From the NCBI RefSeq assembly GCF_000400365.1, contig NZ_BAOG01000063.1, positions 62,001 to 126,000 on the forward strand: a stretch of DNA of 64,000 nt. Reading direction: 5' to 3'. This document shows positions 36,461 through 45,859 of the stretch, piece after piece. The translations under genes were made by a program, and so were the position numbers. This DNA comes from Vibrio jasicida CAIM 1864 = LMG 25398 (GTDB lineage: Bacteria > Pseudomonadota > Gammaproteobacteria > Enterobacterales > Vibrionaceae). Below the pieces are notes generated by a model. That model had not been told where the DNA came from, searched no databases, and worked only from the letters and a program-made list of their open reading frames with translations. Positions within the stretch are counted from its first letter, which is position 1. Each line of letters begins with the position of its first letter.

Positions 36461-36491
36461 TTGACCTCAACCTAGCTTGAGGTTTTAGCCT
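36461..36491 (+). promoter_or_regulatory. MerR/SoxR-type operator-promoter
   Basis: -35 TTGACC and -10 TAGCCT are separated by 19 bp, and the spacer overlaps the dyad CCTCAA-CCTAGC-TTGAGG (36465-36482). An over-long spacer with a central dyad is the hallmark of MerR-family activated promoters; the half-sites equal the SoxR box. It lies about 42 bp before the flavodoxin gene start. Confidence 0.6.
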
Positions 36492-36532
36492 TATTCGCAC
36501 GATTCAACATCAACAATGAAAAAGGAACCATT

Positions 36533-37117
36533 GTGTCCAAAATTGCGATTATTTATTTCTCTAAAACCGACGTTACAGGCCAGCTAGCTCGCGCGATTGC
36601 CGCTGGCGTTGAACAACAAGGCATTGAGCAACAAGGTGGATTTGAAATTCTCTCTCACCGTATTGAAGGCAGTGAGATTATTGAGGGACGTTTTGTGAAC
36701 CCTAGCCTAATGGATGAACTTGCTGAGTGCGATGCGATTATCTTTGGCTCACCGACCTATATGGGCGGCGTAGCAGCACAGTTTAAAGCATTTGCAGATG
36801 CAAGCAGTGAATCTTGGTATTACCAAAAATGGGCGGGCAAAATCGCGGCTGGCTTTACTAGTGGTGGGGCAATGAATGGCGATCAGTCAATGACGTTGCA
36901 GTATCTACAAACACTCACTAACCAGCACGGCATGATATGGGTCGGATTAGATAAGATCAGCAATTCTGGCGAGCTAAATCTGAATCGCTACGGCGTGCAA
37001 AGTGGCATTGTTGCACAAGGTGGTGAAGACGGCCAGTTGCATGCCTCAGACGTTGCAACAGCGGAGTATCTTGGCAAACGAGTCGCGATGCTCGTGAATA
37101 AGCTCTCCACTCGCTAG
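36533..37117 (+). CDS. Flavodoxin-fold NAD(P)H:quinone oxidoreductase family protein
   Basis: A 194-residue FMN protein of the WrbA/flavodoxin-like group. The phosphate loop is YFSKTDVTGQLARA, GSPTYMGGVAAQFKAFADAS is the WrbA-like FMN segment, and AAGFTSGGAMNGDQSMTLQY follows. It starts with GTG 36533 after SD AAGGAA. It probably performs two-electron quinone reduction in oxidative or electrophile stress, in keeping with the MerR/SoxR-type promoter directly upstream. Confidence 0.85.
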   Translation: MSKIAIIYFSKTDVTGQLARAIAAGVEQQGIEQQGGFEILSHRIEGSEIIEGRFVNPSLMDELAECDAIIFGSPTYMGGVAAQFKAFADASSESWYYQKWAGKIAAGFTSGGAMNGDQSMTLQYLQTLTNQHGMIWVGLDKISNSGELNLNRYGVQSGIVAQGGEDGQLHASDVATAEYLGKRVAMLVNKLSTR

Positions 37118-37124
37118 CAATAAA

Positions 37125-37155
37125 GAAGCCCCGTAAGACATATCTACGGGGCTTC
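37125..37155. terminator. Bidirectional terminator
   Basis: GAAGCCCCGTA-9 nt-TACGGGGCTTC, between the converging flavodoxin and peptide-binding-protein genes. Confidence 0.8.
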
Positions 37156-37177
37156 ATATTTATCGTTTGTTTGAGTG

Positions 37178-38803
37178 CTACTTCTTGATGTAGAGGTCTT
37201 TCGAGTAAATACGACCCTCTACGTTGTTTTTGGCAAAACCGCCAACCGTAGGGCGAACCAAACGCGCTTGCATGTAGTAGTAAATCGGTGCGATTGGCAT
37301 ATCCGCCGCCAACAATTGCTCGGCTTGATCATAAAAACCTTGACGCGCTTTCTCATCGGTTGCCGCCAATGCACCGTTCATCGCATTGTCGTAGGCTTCA
37401 CTGCTGTAACGAGCAAAGTTACCTGACGAACCAGAACGTAACAGACTCAAGAAGGTAGACGCTTCGTTGTAATCGCCACACCAAGAGGCACGCATGACAT
37501 CGAAATCACCTTGTCTGCGCGAAACAAGATAAGATTTCCACTCTTGGTTTTCTAACTCGACCTTCGCACCTAAGTTCTTCTTCAACATGGAGGCAATGGC
37601 CACCGCAATGGCTTTGTTCGATTCACTGGTGTTGTACAGCAATTTGAAATCTAAAGATTTGTCGTCGCTGTAGCCTGCTTCTTTAAGCAGTTCACGCGCC
37701 TTTTCATCGCGCTGTTTTTGCGTCCATGTGCTGTATTCTGGCTGAGTCGCATCAAAGCCAGCCGTGTACTGGTGTGCAAACGTATAAGCAGGCAGATTAC
37801 CCACTTGTGTGACACCATTCGTGATCACATCACGCATCATCGAATAAGACACGGCTTTTCGAACTCGTACATCATCGAAAGGAGGACGCGTGGTGTTAAA
37901 CGCGTAGTAGTAGGTACAAAGTAGCGGAACCGCGGTATACGCTTGCTCGTAATCCTTCTTCAGCTTTTGCGCCATGTGGGTTGGTACATCTGAGGTGATG
38001 TCCACTTCGCCCACCGCATAACGATTAATTGATGCGTTTTGGTTCTCAAACGGAATGTATGTCACTTCAGTGAGATGAGTATCCGCGCTATCCCAGTAAT
38101 TTGGGTTCTTTTTCAGTTCAATGCGTTCATTCACCACCCATTTATCCAGAACAAATGCACCATTGCCAACAAACTGCTGTGGGTCACTCCACGGCTTTTC
38201 GCTGTTCTCAACCGTTGCTTTGTGTACCGGCATCATCGAAGTGTGGCCTGTCATTGCGACAAAATACGGTACCTTGCTATCAAGCTCGAAGCGCAGAGTA
38301 TGTTTATCGACGGCGGTGATACCGAGATCATCAAGTGACTTTTTACCTTCTGCTACGTCGGCGATGTTTTTGATCTTAGTGAGTTTGAGATACCAAACAT
38401 TGGGTGAAGCCGTTTTCGGGTCCACTGCACGACGAAGTGAATAGACAAAATCATCCGCTGTCACAGGATCGCCGTTCGACCATTTTGCGTCTTTACGCAG
38501 CTGGAACACAAAGGTTTGGTTGTCTTCGGTTTGCCAAGATTCCGCAACACCAGGAACGATATTGCCATCGCGGTCTTGAATGACTAATCCCTCAAACAAA
38601 TCACGAATCACGTGCATTTCTGGCAAGCCTTCGGCTTTTGCAGGATCTAGCGTTGCCGCTTCGGCGTCGTTTGCTCGCACTAGATGTTGTTCCGGCGCGA
38701 GTTGCACACCATCAGGTAAAGAGTCAGCTAAAGCAGAAGCGGATATAAATGGGGTCAATAGAGAGGATATTAGTAAGGCTGTTGAGTGTTTTTTAAATTC
38801 CAT
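37178..38803 (-). CDS. oppA: Periplasmic oligopeptide-binding protein (OppA-like)
   Basis: A 541-residue SBP_bac_5 solute-binding protein. A signal peptide ending in ISASALA is followed by the OppA-type opening (LVRANDAEAATLDPAKAEGL) and LKKNPNYWDSADTHLTEVTY. It delivers oligopeptides, possibly murein peptides, to an Opp permease encoded elsewhere. The start ATG 38803 has AGGAG upstream; the frame extends to 38857 without SD. It is divergent from mpaA, a murein-peptide amidase, which hints at a shared cell-wall peptide recycling role. Confidence 0.88.
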   Translation of the reverse strand: MEFKKHSTALLISSLLTPFISASALADSLPDGVQLAPEQHLVRANDAEAATLDPAKAEGLPEMHVIRDLFEGLVIQDRDGNIVPGVAESWQTEDNQTFVFQLRKDAKWSNGDPVTADDFVYSLRRAVDPKTASPNVWYLKLTKIKNIADVAEGKKSLDDLGITAVDKHTLRFELDSKVPYFVAMTGHTSMMPVHKATVENSEKPWSDPQQFVGNGAFVLDKWVVNERIELKKNPNYWDSADTHLTEVTYIPFENQNASINRYAVGEVDITSDVPTHMAQKLKKDYEQAYTAVPLLCTYYYAFNTTRPPFDDVRVRKAVSYSMMRDVITNGVTQVGNLPAYTFAHQYTAGFDATQPEYSTWTQKQRDEKARELLKEAGYSDDKSLDFKLLYNTSESNKAIAVAIASMLKKNLGAKVELENQEWKSYLVSRRQGDFDVMRASWCGDYNEASTFLSLLRSGSSGNFARYSSEAYDNAMNGALAATDEKARQGFYDQAEQLLAADMPIAPIYYYMQARLVRPTVGGFAKNNVEGRIYSKDLYIKK

Positions 38804-38974
38804 ATCGATTTTTGTTCTCCTAACACGTCTTTTGAAGCAAGTACCACAAATCATCATACAAGCATTGACGAACTTTAAGTGTTCAGTTTATATCCGAGTA
38901 ATATCAAAATGCTAAGTTCAACGGCTATGACTTGAGTTATATATAGATACTACTTGAACAATCAGGAGATTACG

Positions 38975-39685
38975 GTGAGTCTAATTCCAAGAACGGAAAG
39001 AGCGGCATTTTTAATTACGCCAACATCATATGGAAGATCGGTACTAGGTGCGCCGTTGTTGTACTTCCCAGCACAAGTAGAAAATGACTCGCGAGGCCTT
39101 ATTCTCGCTGGGACACACGGTGACGAGACAGCCTCAATCGCCGGATTGTCGTGCGCGTTAAGAAGCTTGCCAGCGGAGTGTCTGAAGCACGATGTGATTT
39201 TATCGATGAACCCAGACGCAAACCAACTGGGTACGCGAGCCAACGCCAATCAAGTCGATCTAAACCGTGCGTTTCCTACGCAGAATTGGACAGAGCACGG
39301 CACAGTCTATCGCTGGAGCTCGCATACACCTGTTCGAGACGTGAAAGTAAAAACAGGCAGCAAAGAACAGCTAGAGCCAGAAGTTGAAGCACTAATTAGT
39401 TTGATTGAACTGCGCAGACCAAAATTTGTGGTCTCGTTTCATGAACCATTAGCGTTTGTCGACGACCCTGCTCATTCTGATTTGGCCAAATGGCTCGGCA
39501 AGCAATTCAATCTACCCATCGTTGACGATGTTGATTACGAAACGCCAGGGTCTTTCGGAACTTGGTGTAATGAACGCCAGTTGCCTTGTATTACGGTGGA
39601 ATTGCCCCCGATCTCGGCGGATCTGACGATTGAAGAACACTTAGATGCGTTTATTGCGCTGCTGCAACACGATCCAGATCTTTAA
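38975..39685 (+). CDS. mpaA: Murein peptide amidase A (gamma-D-Glu-mDAP amidase)
   Basis: A 236-residue M14-family zinc carboxypeptidase that trims murein tripeptides in the cytoplasm. Zinc ligands are in AGTHGDETAS (HxxE) and a later His (FVVSFHEPLAF); the substrate-binding segment is NPDANQLGTRANANQVDLNR. GTG 38975 was chosen because AGGAG lies 7 bp upstream and the protein then starts SLIPRTERAAF, as in E. coli MpaA. It is divergent from the OppA-like gene and close to murQP, a peptidoglycan-recycling neighbourhood. Confidence 0.88.
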   Translation: MSLIPRTERAAFLITPTSYGRSVLGAPLLYFPAQVENDSRGLILAGTHGDETASIAGLSCALRSLPAECLKHDVILSMNPDANQLGTRANANQVDLNRAFPTQNWTEHGTVYRWSSHTPVRDVKVKTGSKEQLEPEVEALISLIELRRPKFVVSFHEPLAFVDDPAHSDLAKWLGKQFNLPIVDDVDYETPGSFGTWCNERQLPCITVELPPISADLTIEEHLDAFIALLQHDPDL

Positions 39686-39705
39686 TTTCTAGCTATACGA
39701 AGCGA

Positions 39706-40557
39706 TCAAGTAAGGATCTGCTTGATATCGGTACTGATATCACTGATCAACTGGCGTGCGCTTTCGTCTCTTTGTTGTACCAAAATAATAAACAACAGAT
39801 CCGTAATCACGTTTTGTGCTGTGCGCGAAGCAATGGAAGAGCTGCGATGCTCTGTTTCATTGGCGATGGTATCAAACGTGATATCGGCAATGTCTCTCAA
39901 GCGGCTTCTCCCCGGGGCAGACAAAGCAATCACCTTTGCTCCCTGCTCTTTCGCCGCTTCCGCAGCCACCAGAATCTCTTTTCGCTCTCCTGAAAAAGAA
40001 ATCGCGATCTGCACGTCTTGCGAAGAGAGCGTACGCGCAACCGCAATTTGTACGTGACTGTCTTGCTCAGATAGCGCGGTAATCCCAAGCTTAAGCAGCT
40101 TAAAACTCAAATCTTTTGCAGTAAGCGCAGAGCCGCCAATGCCCACCACTTGCACACGGCGCGCTTCACTTAACCACTTCACCGCTTGATGACACGCCTC
40201 ATAAGAGAGCGCATTGGTCGTTTGGAACATAGCGTCGGTTTTCGCTTTAACCAGTTTTTGCGAAATCACCGCAATCGGATCATCCGCCAAAATATCACTG
40301 TGGAGTGGCGTAGATTGCATCGCTTGTTTGCGGCCAATATCTTCGTTCAACGCCAGTTTGAACTCGCTATAGCCTTTATAGCCAATCCTCTGGGTGAATT
40401 TAACAATGCTCGACTGGCTCACTTGCACTTGTTCAGCAAGCTCTTGACTGGTCAATTGCGCGGCTTTTTCTGCATTTTCGACAATCCAATCGCCAACCAG
40501 ACGACCACTGTGAGAGAGCTGAGTACGTCTTGCGACGATTTTATTGATAACGGACAC
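39706..40557 (-). CDS. RpiR/MurR family transcriptional regulator
   Basis: A 283-residue regulator. N-terminal HTH_6 (LTSQELAEQVQVSQSSIVKF) and a SIS sugar-phosphate-binding domain (VQVVGIGGSALTAKDLSFKL, ISFSGERKEILVAAEAAKEQ). It is divergent from murQ-murP and most likely represses them, with MurNAc-6-phosphate as inducer, by analogy with MurR. The shared 241-bp promoter region has three ATTCCA repeats and a CRP-type site. Confidence 0.87.
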   Translation of the reverse strand: MSVINKIVARRTQLSHSGRLVGDWIVENAEKAAQLTSQELAEQVQVSQSSIVKFTQRIGYKGYSEFKLALNEDIGRKQAMQSTPLHSDILADDPIAVISQKLVKAKTDAMFQTTNALSYEACHQAVKWLSEARRVQVVGIGGSALTAKDLSFKLLKLGITALSEQDSHVQIAVARTLSSQDVQIAISFSGERKEILVAAEAAKEQGAKVIALSAPGRSRLRDIADITFDTIANETEHRSSSIASRTAQNVITDLLFIILVQQRDESARQLISDISTDIKQILT

Positions 40558-40720
40558 GACAAAATTCCAAAAACTTTAAATAAATTATTCCAAAACAGAA
40601 ATAATCACACTTTTCTTTAACTGACTGATTAACTTAACAACCCTTATATCTACGTAAGATATTGCGTCAGTATTTCCAGCCATTATTCCAAACTTTCACT
40701 GAACAAAGAATAACCTCAAG

Positions 40721-40736
40721 TGTGATTTTTATCACC
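40721..40736 (+). promoter_or_regulatory. CRP operator upstream of murQ
   Basis: TGTGATTTTTATCACC fits the CRP core GTGA-N6-TCAC. ATTCCA repeats at about 40590, 40685 and 40753 flank it; the last lies inside ATTCCATAGAAT, a candidate RpiR-type operator. The site is 63 bp before the murQ ATG. Confidence 0.65.
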
Positions 40737-40798
40737 TAAATTGAATATTTTATTCCATAGAATCGCCCTCAGATTGAACATTTACAAGAGTACAGAAC

Positions 40799-41701
40799 AT
40801 GAAAATTGATTTAAGCCGATTGGTGACAGAAAGCCGCAATCCAGCGAGCGCAGAGATCGATACGCTTTCTACCATCGAGATGCTGCAAGTCATCAACCAA
40901 GAAGATCAGAAAGTCGCTATAGCAGTACAAGCAGTATTGCCACAAATCGCGCAAACCGTCGATGCCATTACTGCAGCGTTCGCCAATGGTGGCCGTCTGA
41001 TTTACATGGGCGCAGGTACATCTGGCCGCCTTGGTATTCTTGATGCGAGTGAATGTCCTCCAACCTATGGCACACACCCAGATATGGTTATCGGTTTAAT
41101 TGCTGGTGGTCATCAAGCGATTTTGAAAGCGGTAGAAAACGCAGAAGACAACGCTCAAATGGGCCAAGACGATTTAAAGACGCTGAATCTGACTCAGTAT
41201 GATGTTGTGGTTGGCATCGCCGCCAGCGGCCGTACGCCTTATGTTTTAGGTGGTTTGGATTACGCAAAATCTGTCGGTGCTACAACGGCATCAATCGCTT
41301 GTAACCCAGCATGCACGATGGCAGAAGCTGCAGACATCGCGATTCTTCCGGTAGTGGGCGCAGAAGTAGTCACCGGCTCTTCACGCATGAAAGCGGGCAC
41401 AGCACAAAAATTGGTGCTGAACATGCTGACTTCTGGCGCAATGATTCGCAGCGGTAAAGTGTTTGGCAATTTAATGGTGGATGTAGAAGCCACCAACGCC
41501 AAGCTGATTCAGCGTCAAACTAACATTGTGATTGAGGCAACCGGTGCACCAAAAGAAGAAGCAGAAAAAGCCCTTGAAGCGTGTGAACGTCACTGTAAGA
41601 CCGCAATTTTAATGATTCTGGCTGATTTGGATGCAGAGCAAGCTAAATCTCGCCTTGCCGAGCACAACGGTTTTATTCGTGCAGCACTAAATAATAACTA
41701 A
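40799..41701 (+). CDS. murQ: N-acetylmuramic acid 6-phosphate etherase
   Basis: A 300-residue SIS-domain etherase that cleaves the lactyl ether of MurNAc-6-P to give GlcNAc-6-P and D-lactate. The family signatures [20 protein letters not shown] and [17 protein letters not shown] are complete, and residues [14 protein letters not shown] form the sugar-phosphate loop. It is first in an operon with murP (28-bp gap) under CRP-type and probably MurR control. Confidence 0.95.
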   Translation: MKIDLSRLVTESRNPASAEIDTLSTIEMLQVINQEDQKVAIAVQAVLPQIAQTVDAITAAFANGGRLIYMGAGTSGRLGILDASECPPTYGTHPDMVIGLIAGGHQAILKAVENAEDNAQMGQDDLKTLNLTQYDVVVGIAASGRTPYVLGGLDYAKSVGATTASIACNPACTMAEAADIAILPVVGAEVVTGSSRMKAGTAQKLVLNMLTSGAMIRSGKVFGNLMVDVEATNAKLIQRQTNIVIEATGAPKEEAEKALEACERHCKTAILMILADLDAEQAKSRLAEHNGFIRAALNNN

Positions 41702-41729
41702 ATAGCCCTAGTCCTGAAGGATAGTCCCT

Positions 41730-43184
41730 ATGGCCAAAATTACCTCTAACACAGTATCGCAATTGCTCGCCGCAGTGGGTGGCAGTAACAACGTAAGTAA
41801 ATGCGGTAACTGTATGACGCGTTTGCGTTTATCTCTCGCGAATAACAGCTTGGCGGACCAATCCGTCATTAAACAAATTCCCGGCGTAATGGGTGTGGTA
41901 GAAAGCGACGAGCAATTCCAGATCATTCTTGGTCCCGGTAAAGCTCAGCAAGCCGCCGATATGATGAATAAGTTGATCGACAGCTTAATCTCTGGTGACA
42001 GCGAAGAGCCTGACGCACCACAACAGGATCTTTCTGCTGTCGCTGCAGAGCAGAAAAAACAGATGAAGAGTAAGCAAACCAGTGCGGTTCAGCGTTTTCT
42101 GAGTAAGTTTGCCACCATATTTACACCACTGATTCCCGGCTTTATTGCTGCGGGTTTGCTGCTCGGCTTTGCCACGTTATTGGAACAAATCTTCGTGCTC
42201 GACCAAACGCCAAGCCAGTTTATGTTGGATTTGATTGCCTACATGAAGGTCTTTGGCAAAGGTTTGTTCGCTTTCTTAAGTATTTTGATTGGCTATAACG
42301 CACAGCAAGCGTTTGGTGGCTCCGGCGTCAATGGTGCCATACTCGCTTCCCTATTTGTTTTGGGTTACAACCCAGATGCAACCTCAGGTATTTACGCCGG
42401 AATGAACGAGTTCTTCGGCTTTGCGATTGATCCTCGTGGCAACATTATTGGCGTGTTGATGGCAGCGATCGTTGGTGCTCAGGTCGAGAGAAAAGTGCGT
42501 CAGTATATGCCTGACGATCTGGACATGATCTTAACTTCTGTTGTTACTCTTTTGATCATGGGCGCGGTCACCTTCTTGATCATCATGCCAATCGGTGGTG
42601 AGCTATTCAAGGGAATGTCTTGGTTGTTCCTAAACTTGAATGACAACCCATTAGGCGCAGCGATTCTGGCAGGTTTATTCTTGATTTCCGTGGTATTTGG
42701 TATCCACCAAGGCTTTGTGCCGGTGTACTTTGCCCTGATGGAAGCACAAGGCTTTAACTCGCTGTTTCCTATCCTAGCAATGGCGGGTGGCGGTCAAGTG
42801 GGTGCATCTATGGCGCTGTACTTCAAAGCTAAAAAAGACGCGCTGCTACGCACACAAGTAAAAGGTGCCATCATTCCAGGTCTACTTGGCATCGGTGAGC
42901 CACTGATTTACGGCGTGACGCTACCGCGTGTTAAACCGTTCGTAACCGCTTGTATTGGTGGTGCTGCAGGTGGTTTCTTTATCGGCTTAGTCTCTTACCT
43001 TGGTTTACCTGTTGGCCTTAATACCGTATTCGGTCCATCAGGTATCGTTGCAATTCCTCTGATGACATCAGACAGTGGCATCTTTGCTGGCATGATGGTG
43101 TTCATCGTTGGACTGCTTATCTCTTACATTGTCGGCTTCCTAGCTACCTATTTCTTTGGCTGCAAAGACGTTGATTTAAGCTAA
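41730..43184 (+). CDS. murP: PTS MurNAc-specific EIIBC component
   Basis: A 484-residue membrane permease. The N-terminal EIIB domain has the phospho-Cys in [11 protein letters not shown] (about residue 31), then a linker and an EIIC domain with about ten transmembrane helices ([40 protein letters not shown], the substrate-binding GEP segment). There is no EIIA domain; as in E. coli MurP it would use an EIIA-Glc in trans. It is co-transcribed with murQ. Confidence 0.92.
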   Translation: MAKITSNTVSQLLAAVGGSNNVSKCGNCMTRLRLSLANNSLADQSVIKQIPGVMGVVESDEQFQIILGPGKAQQAADMMNKLIDSLISGDSEEPDAPQQDLSAVAAEQKKQMKSKQTSAVQRFLSKFATIFTPLIPGFIAAGLLLGFATLLEQIFVLDQTPSQFMLDLIAYMKVFGKGLFAFLSILIGYNAQQAFGGSGVNGAILASLFVLGYNPDATSGIYAGMNEFFGFAIDPRGNIIGVLMAAIVGAQVERKVRQYMPDDLDMILTSVVTLLIMGAVTFLIIMPIGGELFKGMSWLFLNLNDNPLGAAILAGLFLISVVFGIHQGFVPVYFALMEAQGFNSLFPILAMAGGGQVGASMALYFKAKKDALLRTQVKGAIIPGLLGIGEPLIYGVTLPRVKPFVTACIGGAAGGFFIGLVSYLGLPVGLNTVFGPSGIVAIPLMTSDSGIFAGMMVFIVGLLISYIVGFLATYFFGCKDVDLS

Positions 43185-43336
43185 ATCATTCTAACCCCTA
43201 TAGGAATGGACTAGCTCGCGTCCTTGAGCTTTCAAGGGCGCACCCTCTCTCTACTTCTCACGACATTGATTTTATTCCGTTATTCGGAAGGGGCTTTGTC
43301 GTGCTTAAAAACAATAGAAACGAAAAGGTCGTTCAC

Positions 43337-44395
43337 ATGAAAAAGCACATTTTAACTCTACTTCTCCCTACTTTAATGGCATCGAACGCAGCGATGGCCG
43401 CTCAACTTTATCAAGCAGAAGACGGTTCAGTTTTAAACCTTTACTCACGTCTTGGCTTTAACGTCACCAATAAAAATGATGAACACGGTGATGCCAATGG
43501 CGAATTTGATGGCCGTATTGGTTTGAATGGCTCACAAACCATCAACGAACATGCTTCTGTGATTGGCCAAGCGCAATACCAAGTAGGCGCAGCAGAATAC
43601 GCCAACCAAGTGAACGACAAGCCTTCTCTGACAGCGCGTTACGTTTGGGCTGGTATCGATGCGCAAGATTACGGTCGAATCACAGGTGGCCGTGTTGCAT
43701 CAGGATTGATCATGTTCACCGACATTGGTGATGTGTTCGCGTCATCAGACGTTTCTATGGCGCGCCAAGCAAATAAAGTGGATAAAACCGCGACACAAGT
43801 TTTCCGTCAAGACGGTACGCTGCAATACCAGAACCGTATTGGCAACTTTGATGCATCTGTGGCTTACATCCTAGGTAACAACACGTCTGAACTCGACTAC
43901 GGCTACAACGCAGCACTTCGTTACACCCTAGAAATGGGCGATTTAGGTACACTAGCCCCTGTAGTTGCGATGCAAAAAAGCAAAGGCGATGCGCGTGAAA
44001 ACAACGATACCGATTACACCTTCTGGGGTGCAGGTACGCGTTACTACTTGGGTGATTTGATGTTAGGTGCGCTTTACTCAGAAGATGAGCTAGAAGGTTA
44101 CTTCTCTGAAACCAGTACCGATAAAGTCATGGAGCTGACCGCAGTTTACAGTGTAAATGACAAATGGGCGCTACGTGCAGGTTACCGCTCTCTGGAAAAC
44201 AGCGATGGTGACGAGCTTGAACTGAAAGACACAACCGTTGAAGTGCAATACAAACTAACCCCTCGCTCTTCTATCTACACCAGTTACGTTGAGCGTAATG
44301 GCTCGCGTGGTTACGACAACGCACAAGAAGTCTCGTTTGGTGGTGCACATGCAGATGAAAGCTACTACCACTTCGGGCTACGTTACGAGCTGTAA
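43337..44395 (+). CDS. Outer-membrane porin (Gram-negative general porin type)
   Basis: A 352-residue beta-barrel porin. Signal peptide MKKHILTLLLPTLMASNAAM ends in AMA-type processing, and the mature part starts AQLYQAEDGSVLNLYSRLGF. Alternating hydrophobic and polar strands run to the terminal YYHFGLRYEL. ATG 43337 follows SD AAGG; the frame extends upstream to 43301 without support. Its position 150 bp after murP suggests a role in uptake of cell-wall or amino-sugar compounds. A parS2 sequence lies within the gene at 44145. Confidence 0.85.
   Translation: MKKHILTLLLPTLMASNAAMAAQLYQAEDGSVLNLYSRLGFNVTNKNDEHGDANGEFDGRIGLNGSQTINEHASVIGQAQYQVGAAEYANQVNDKPSLTARYVWAGIDAQDYGRITGGRVASGLIMFTDIGDVFASSDVSMARQANKVDKTATQVFRQDGTLQYQNRIGNFDASVAYILGNNTSELDYGYNAALRYTLEMGDLGTLAPVVAMQKSKGDARENNDTDYTFWGAGTRYYLGDLMLGALYSEDELEGYFSETSTDKVMELTAVYSVNDKWALRAGYRSLENSDGDELELKDTTVEVQYKLTPRSSIYTSYVERNGSRGYDNAQEVSFGGAHADESYYHFGLRYEL
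44145..44157. other. parS2 site (in porin gene)
   Basis: TTTACAGTGTAAA, exact match to the chromosome II centromere consensus TTTACANTGTAAA, inside the porin coding sequence. Confidence 0.75.
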
Positions 44396-44619
44396 ATGTC
44401 CATACACTCGTTTTAGTTAGCTAAGATTTCCTCCTCGATATTTTTCCTGCCTTTAAAATGTCGAGGAGTGAAATCTTCCTTCTTTTCAATGACTAGCCAT
44501 TTTATGAATTCCCCAGTAGGCATTGCTGCCAATTATCATTACATGCATGTTTACTTTTTCATCATTAAGCAAAGTACTCTCTCGTCAATTAATAAACGCT
44601 TAATCAATATGAGAGCCTT

Positions 44620-44868
44620 ATGCCTGTAAAATTCTGCTCACACTGCAACAAACCTACTGAACACAAACGCGTGATGAAACGCATCAATACTCAACCAGAA
44701 AACATCAACGGCCAAACAGCCCGTTTAATGGTGTTGGTATCACGCTGTTTTGCCGGTAACCACTATCACGAGTTAACGCCTCAATTCTACTGCCGCACTT
44801 GTAATCAACACTTTCAAGGCACAGCAGAGATTAAAGGCCTGCACGCTCAAGACAACCTATCAGTTTAA
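44620..44868 (+). CDS. 82-residue zinc-ribbon-like protein (paralogue of the gene at 12574)
   Basis: MPVKFCSHCNKPTEHKRVMK opens the protein with a CxxC knuckle, and ELTPQFYCRTCNQHFQGTAE supplies the second. It equals the protein at 12574-12822 in length and Cys/His layout, so they are paralogues separated by 32 kb. It is soluble. SD GAGAG precedes ATG 44620. It overlaps the end of the LysR gene by 4 bp tail to tail. Function unknown. Confidence 0.72.
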   Translation: MPVKFCSHCNKPTEHKRVMKRINTQPENINGQTARLMVLVSRCFAGNHYHELTPQFYCRTCNQHFQGTAEIKGLHAQDNLSV

Positions 44869-45767
44869 AATGATTGCTGTTTGAAATGCTCAATAAACGC
44901 CTGCGTTCGCTTTGGTAAATGCTCACGTTTAGGATAAAGAATATAGAGCGGCAAGATCGCTTCGGTTTGCCATTCAGGGAGTAACGGCACGAGTTGCGAT
45001 CGCTCTTCACCGTTGAGTTTCTCCAATGCGAATTCATCCAACATTGCAACGCCGCATCCCGCAAGAGTGGCTTCAAGCATGGATTGAACCAAATTAAAGC
45101 TGAGTACACTTTGCAAAGCCACTGAAACTTTTTGTTTGGTTTCCATATGATGGAAGTGCCACGTATCGAGGTTTAACACTTCATTGCGATACACAATATG
45201 GTCAAGCTGATAAAGATCTTCCGGCGTAGTTATGCTTGGTTTGTTAGACAAGTACGCTTTGCGTGCGAACGGTTTACAGTGTAAAGAGCGCAGATGGTGG
45301 CCAATATAGCCCTCGGGTGGATTGTTCGTGAAGAAAAACGCCACATCAAAGCCAGACTCAATAAGATCCAAAGGCGTTTCTGAAAAGATCACTTCGAACG
45401 TCACTTCCGGATATAACCGGCGAAACTCGATCAATGCTCGGTTCAATAACGCCGCGCCAAATGACGCCGACGCCGCGACGCGCAAATGCCCAGCGACTCG
45501 GTCACTTTCCATCACTTGTTCATTAATCTGCTCCGCCCCTTCCATCAAGCCTTTTACTTGCTGATAGAAGCGCAATCCATCGTAAGTAAGATTAAATTGT
45601 CTTGTTGTACGTTGAATCAACTGTACTGAAAGAATCTCTTCCAACTGCCTTAGCTGACGGCTCGCGTGCGCGTTTGAACAACGCAGTTTTTTCGCCGCAC
45701 CAGCAATACTCTTCTCTTCACATAGAGCAATGTACATCGGCACGTAGCTTAGCCACTTTATTTCCAT
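44865..45767 (-). CDS. LysR family transcriptional regulator
   Basis: A 300-residue LTTR. N-terminal winged HTH (YIALCEEKSIAGAAKKLRCS, HASRQLRQLEEILSVQLIQR) and a C-terminal substrate-binding fold (FDVAFFFTNNPPEGYIGHHL). It is divergent from the CatB-like acetyltransferase gene with about 90 bp between starts, so it may control that gene. ATG 45767 (MEIKWL) fits the family start better than the upstream ATG 45794. A parS2 motif is embedded in the coding sequence. Confidence 0.88.
   Translation of the reverse strand: MEIKWLSYVPMYIALCEEKSIAGAAKKLRCSNAHASRQLRQLEEILSVQLIQRTTRQFNLTYDGLRFYQQVKGLMEGAEQINEQVMESDRVAGHLRVAASASFGAALLNRALIEFRRLYPEVTFEVIFSETPLDLIESGFDVAFFFTNNPPEGYIGHHLRSLHCKPFARKAYLSNKPSITTPEDLYQLDHIVYRNEVLNLDTWHFHHMETKQKVSVALQSVLSFNLVQSMLEATLAGCGVAMLDEFALEKLNGEERSQLVPLLPEWQTEAILPLYILYPKREHLPKRTQAFIEHFKQQSF
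45273..45285. other. parS2 site (in LysR gene)
   Basis: TTTACAGTGTAAA, exact consensus match within the LysR coding sequence. Confidence 0.75.
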
Positions 45768-45859
45768 ATGGTAATTATGAATCTCTAAAAACAATCTACT
45801 GGAAATAATAGAAAGGCTCTACACTGCTTACAACTTAAAATTGGAACGGAGAATCACGA

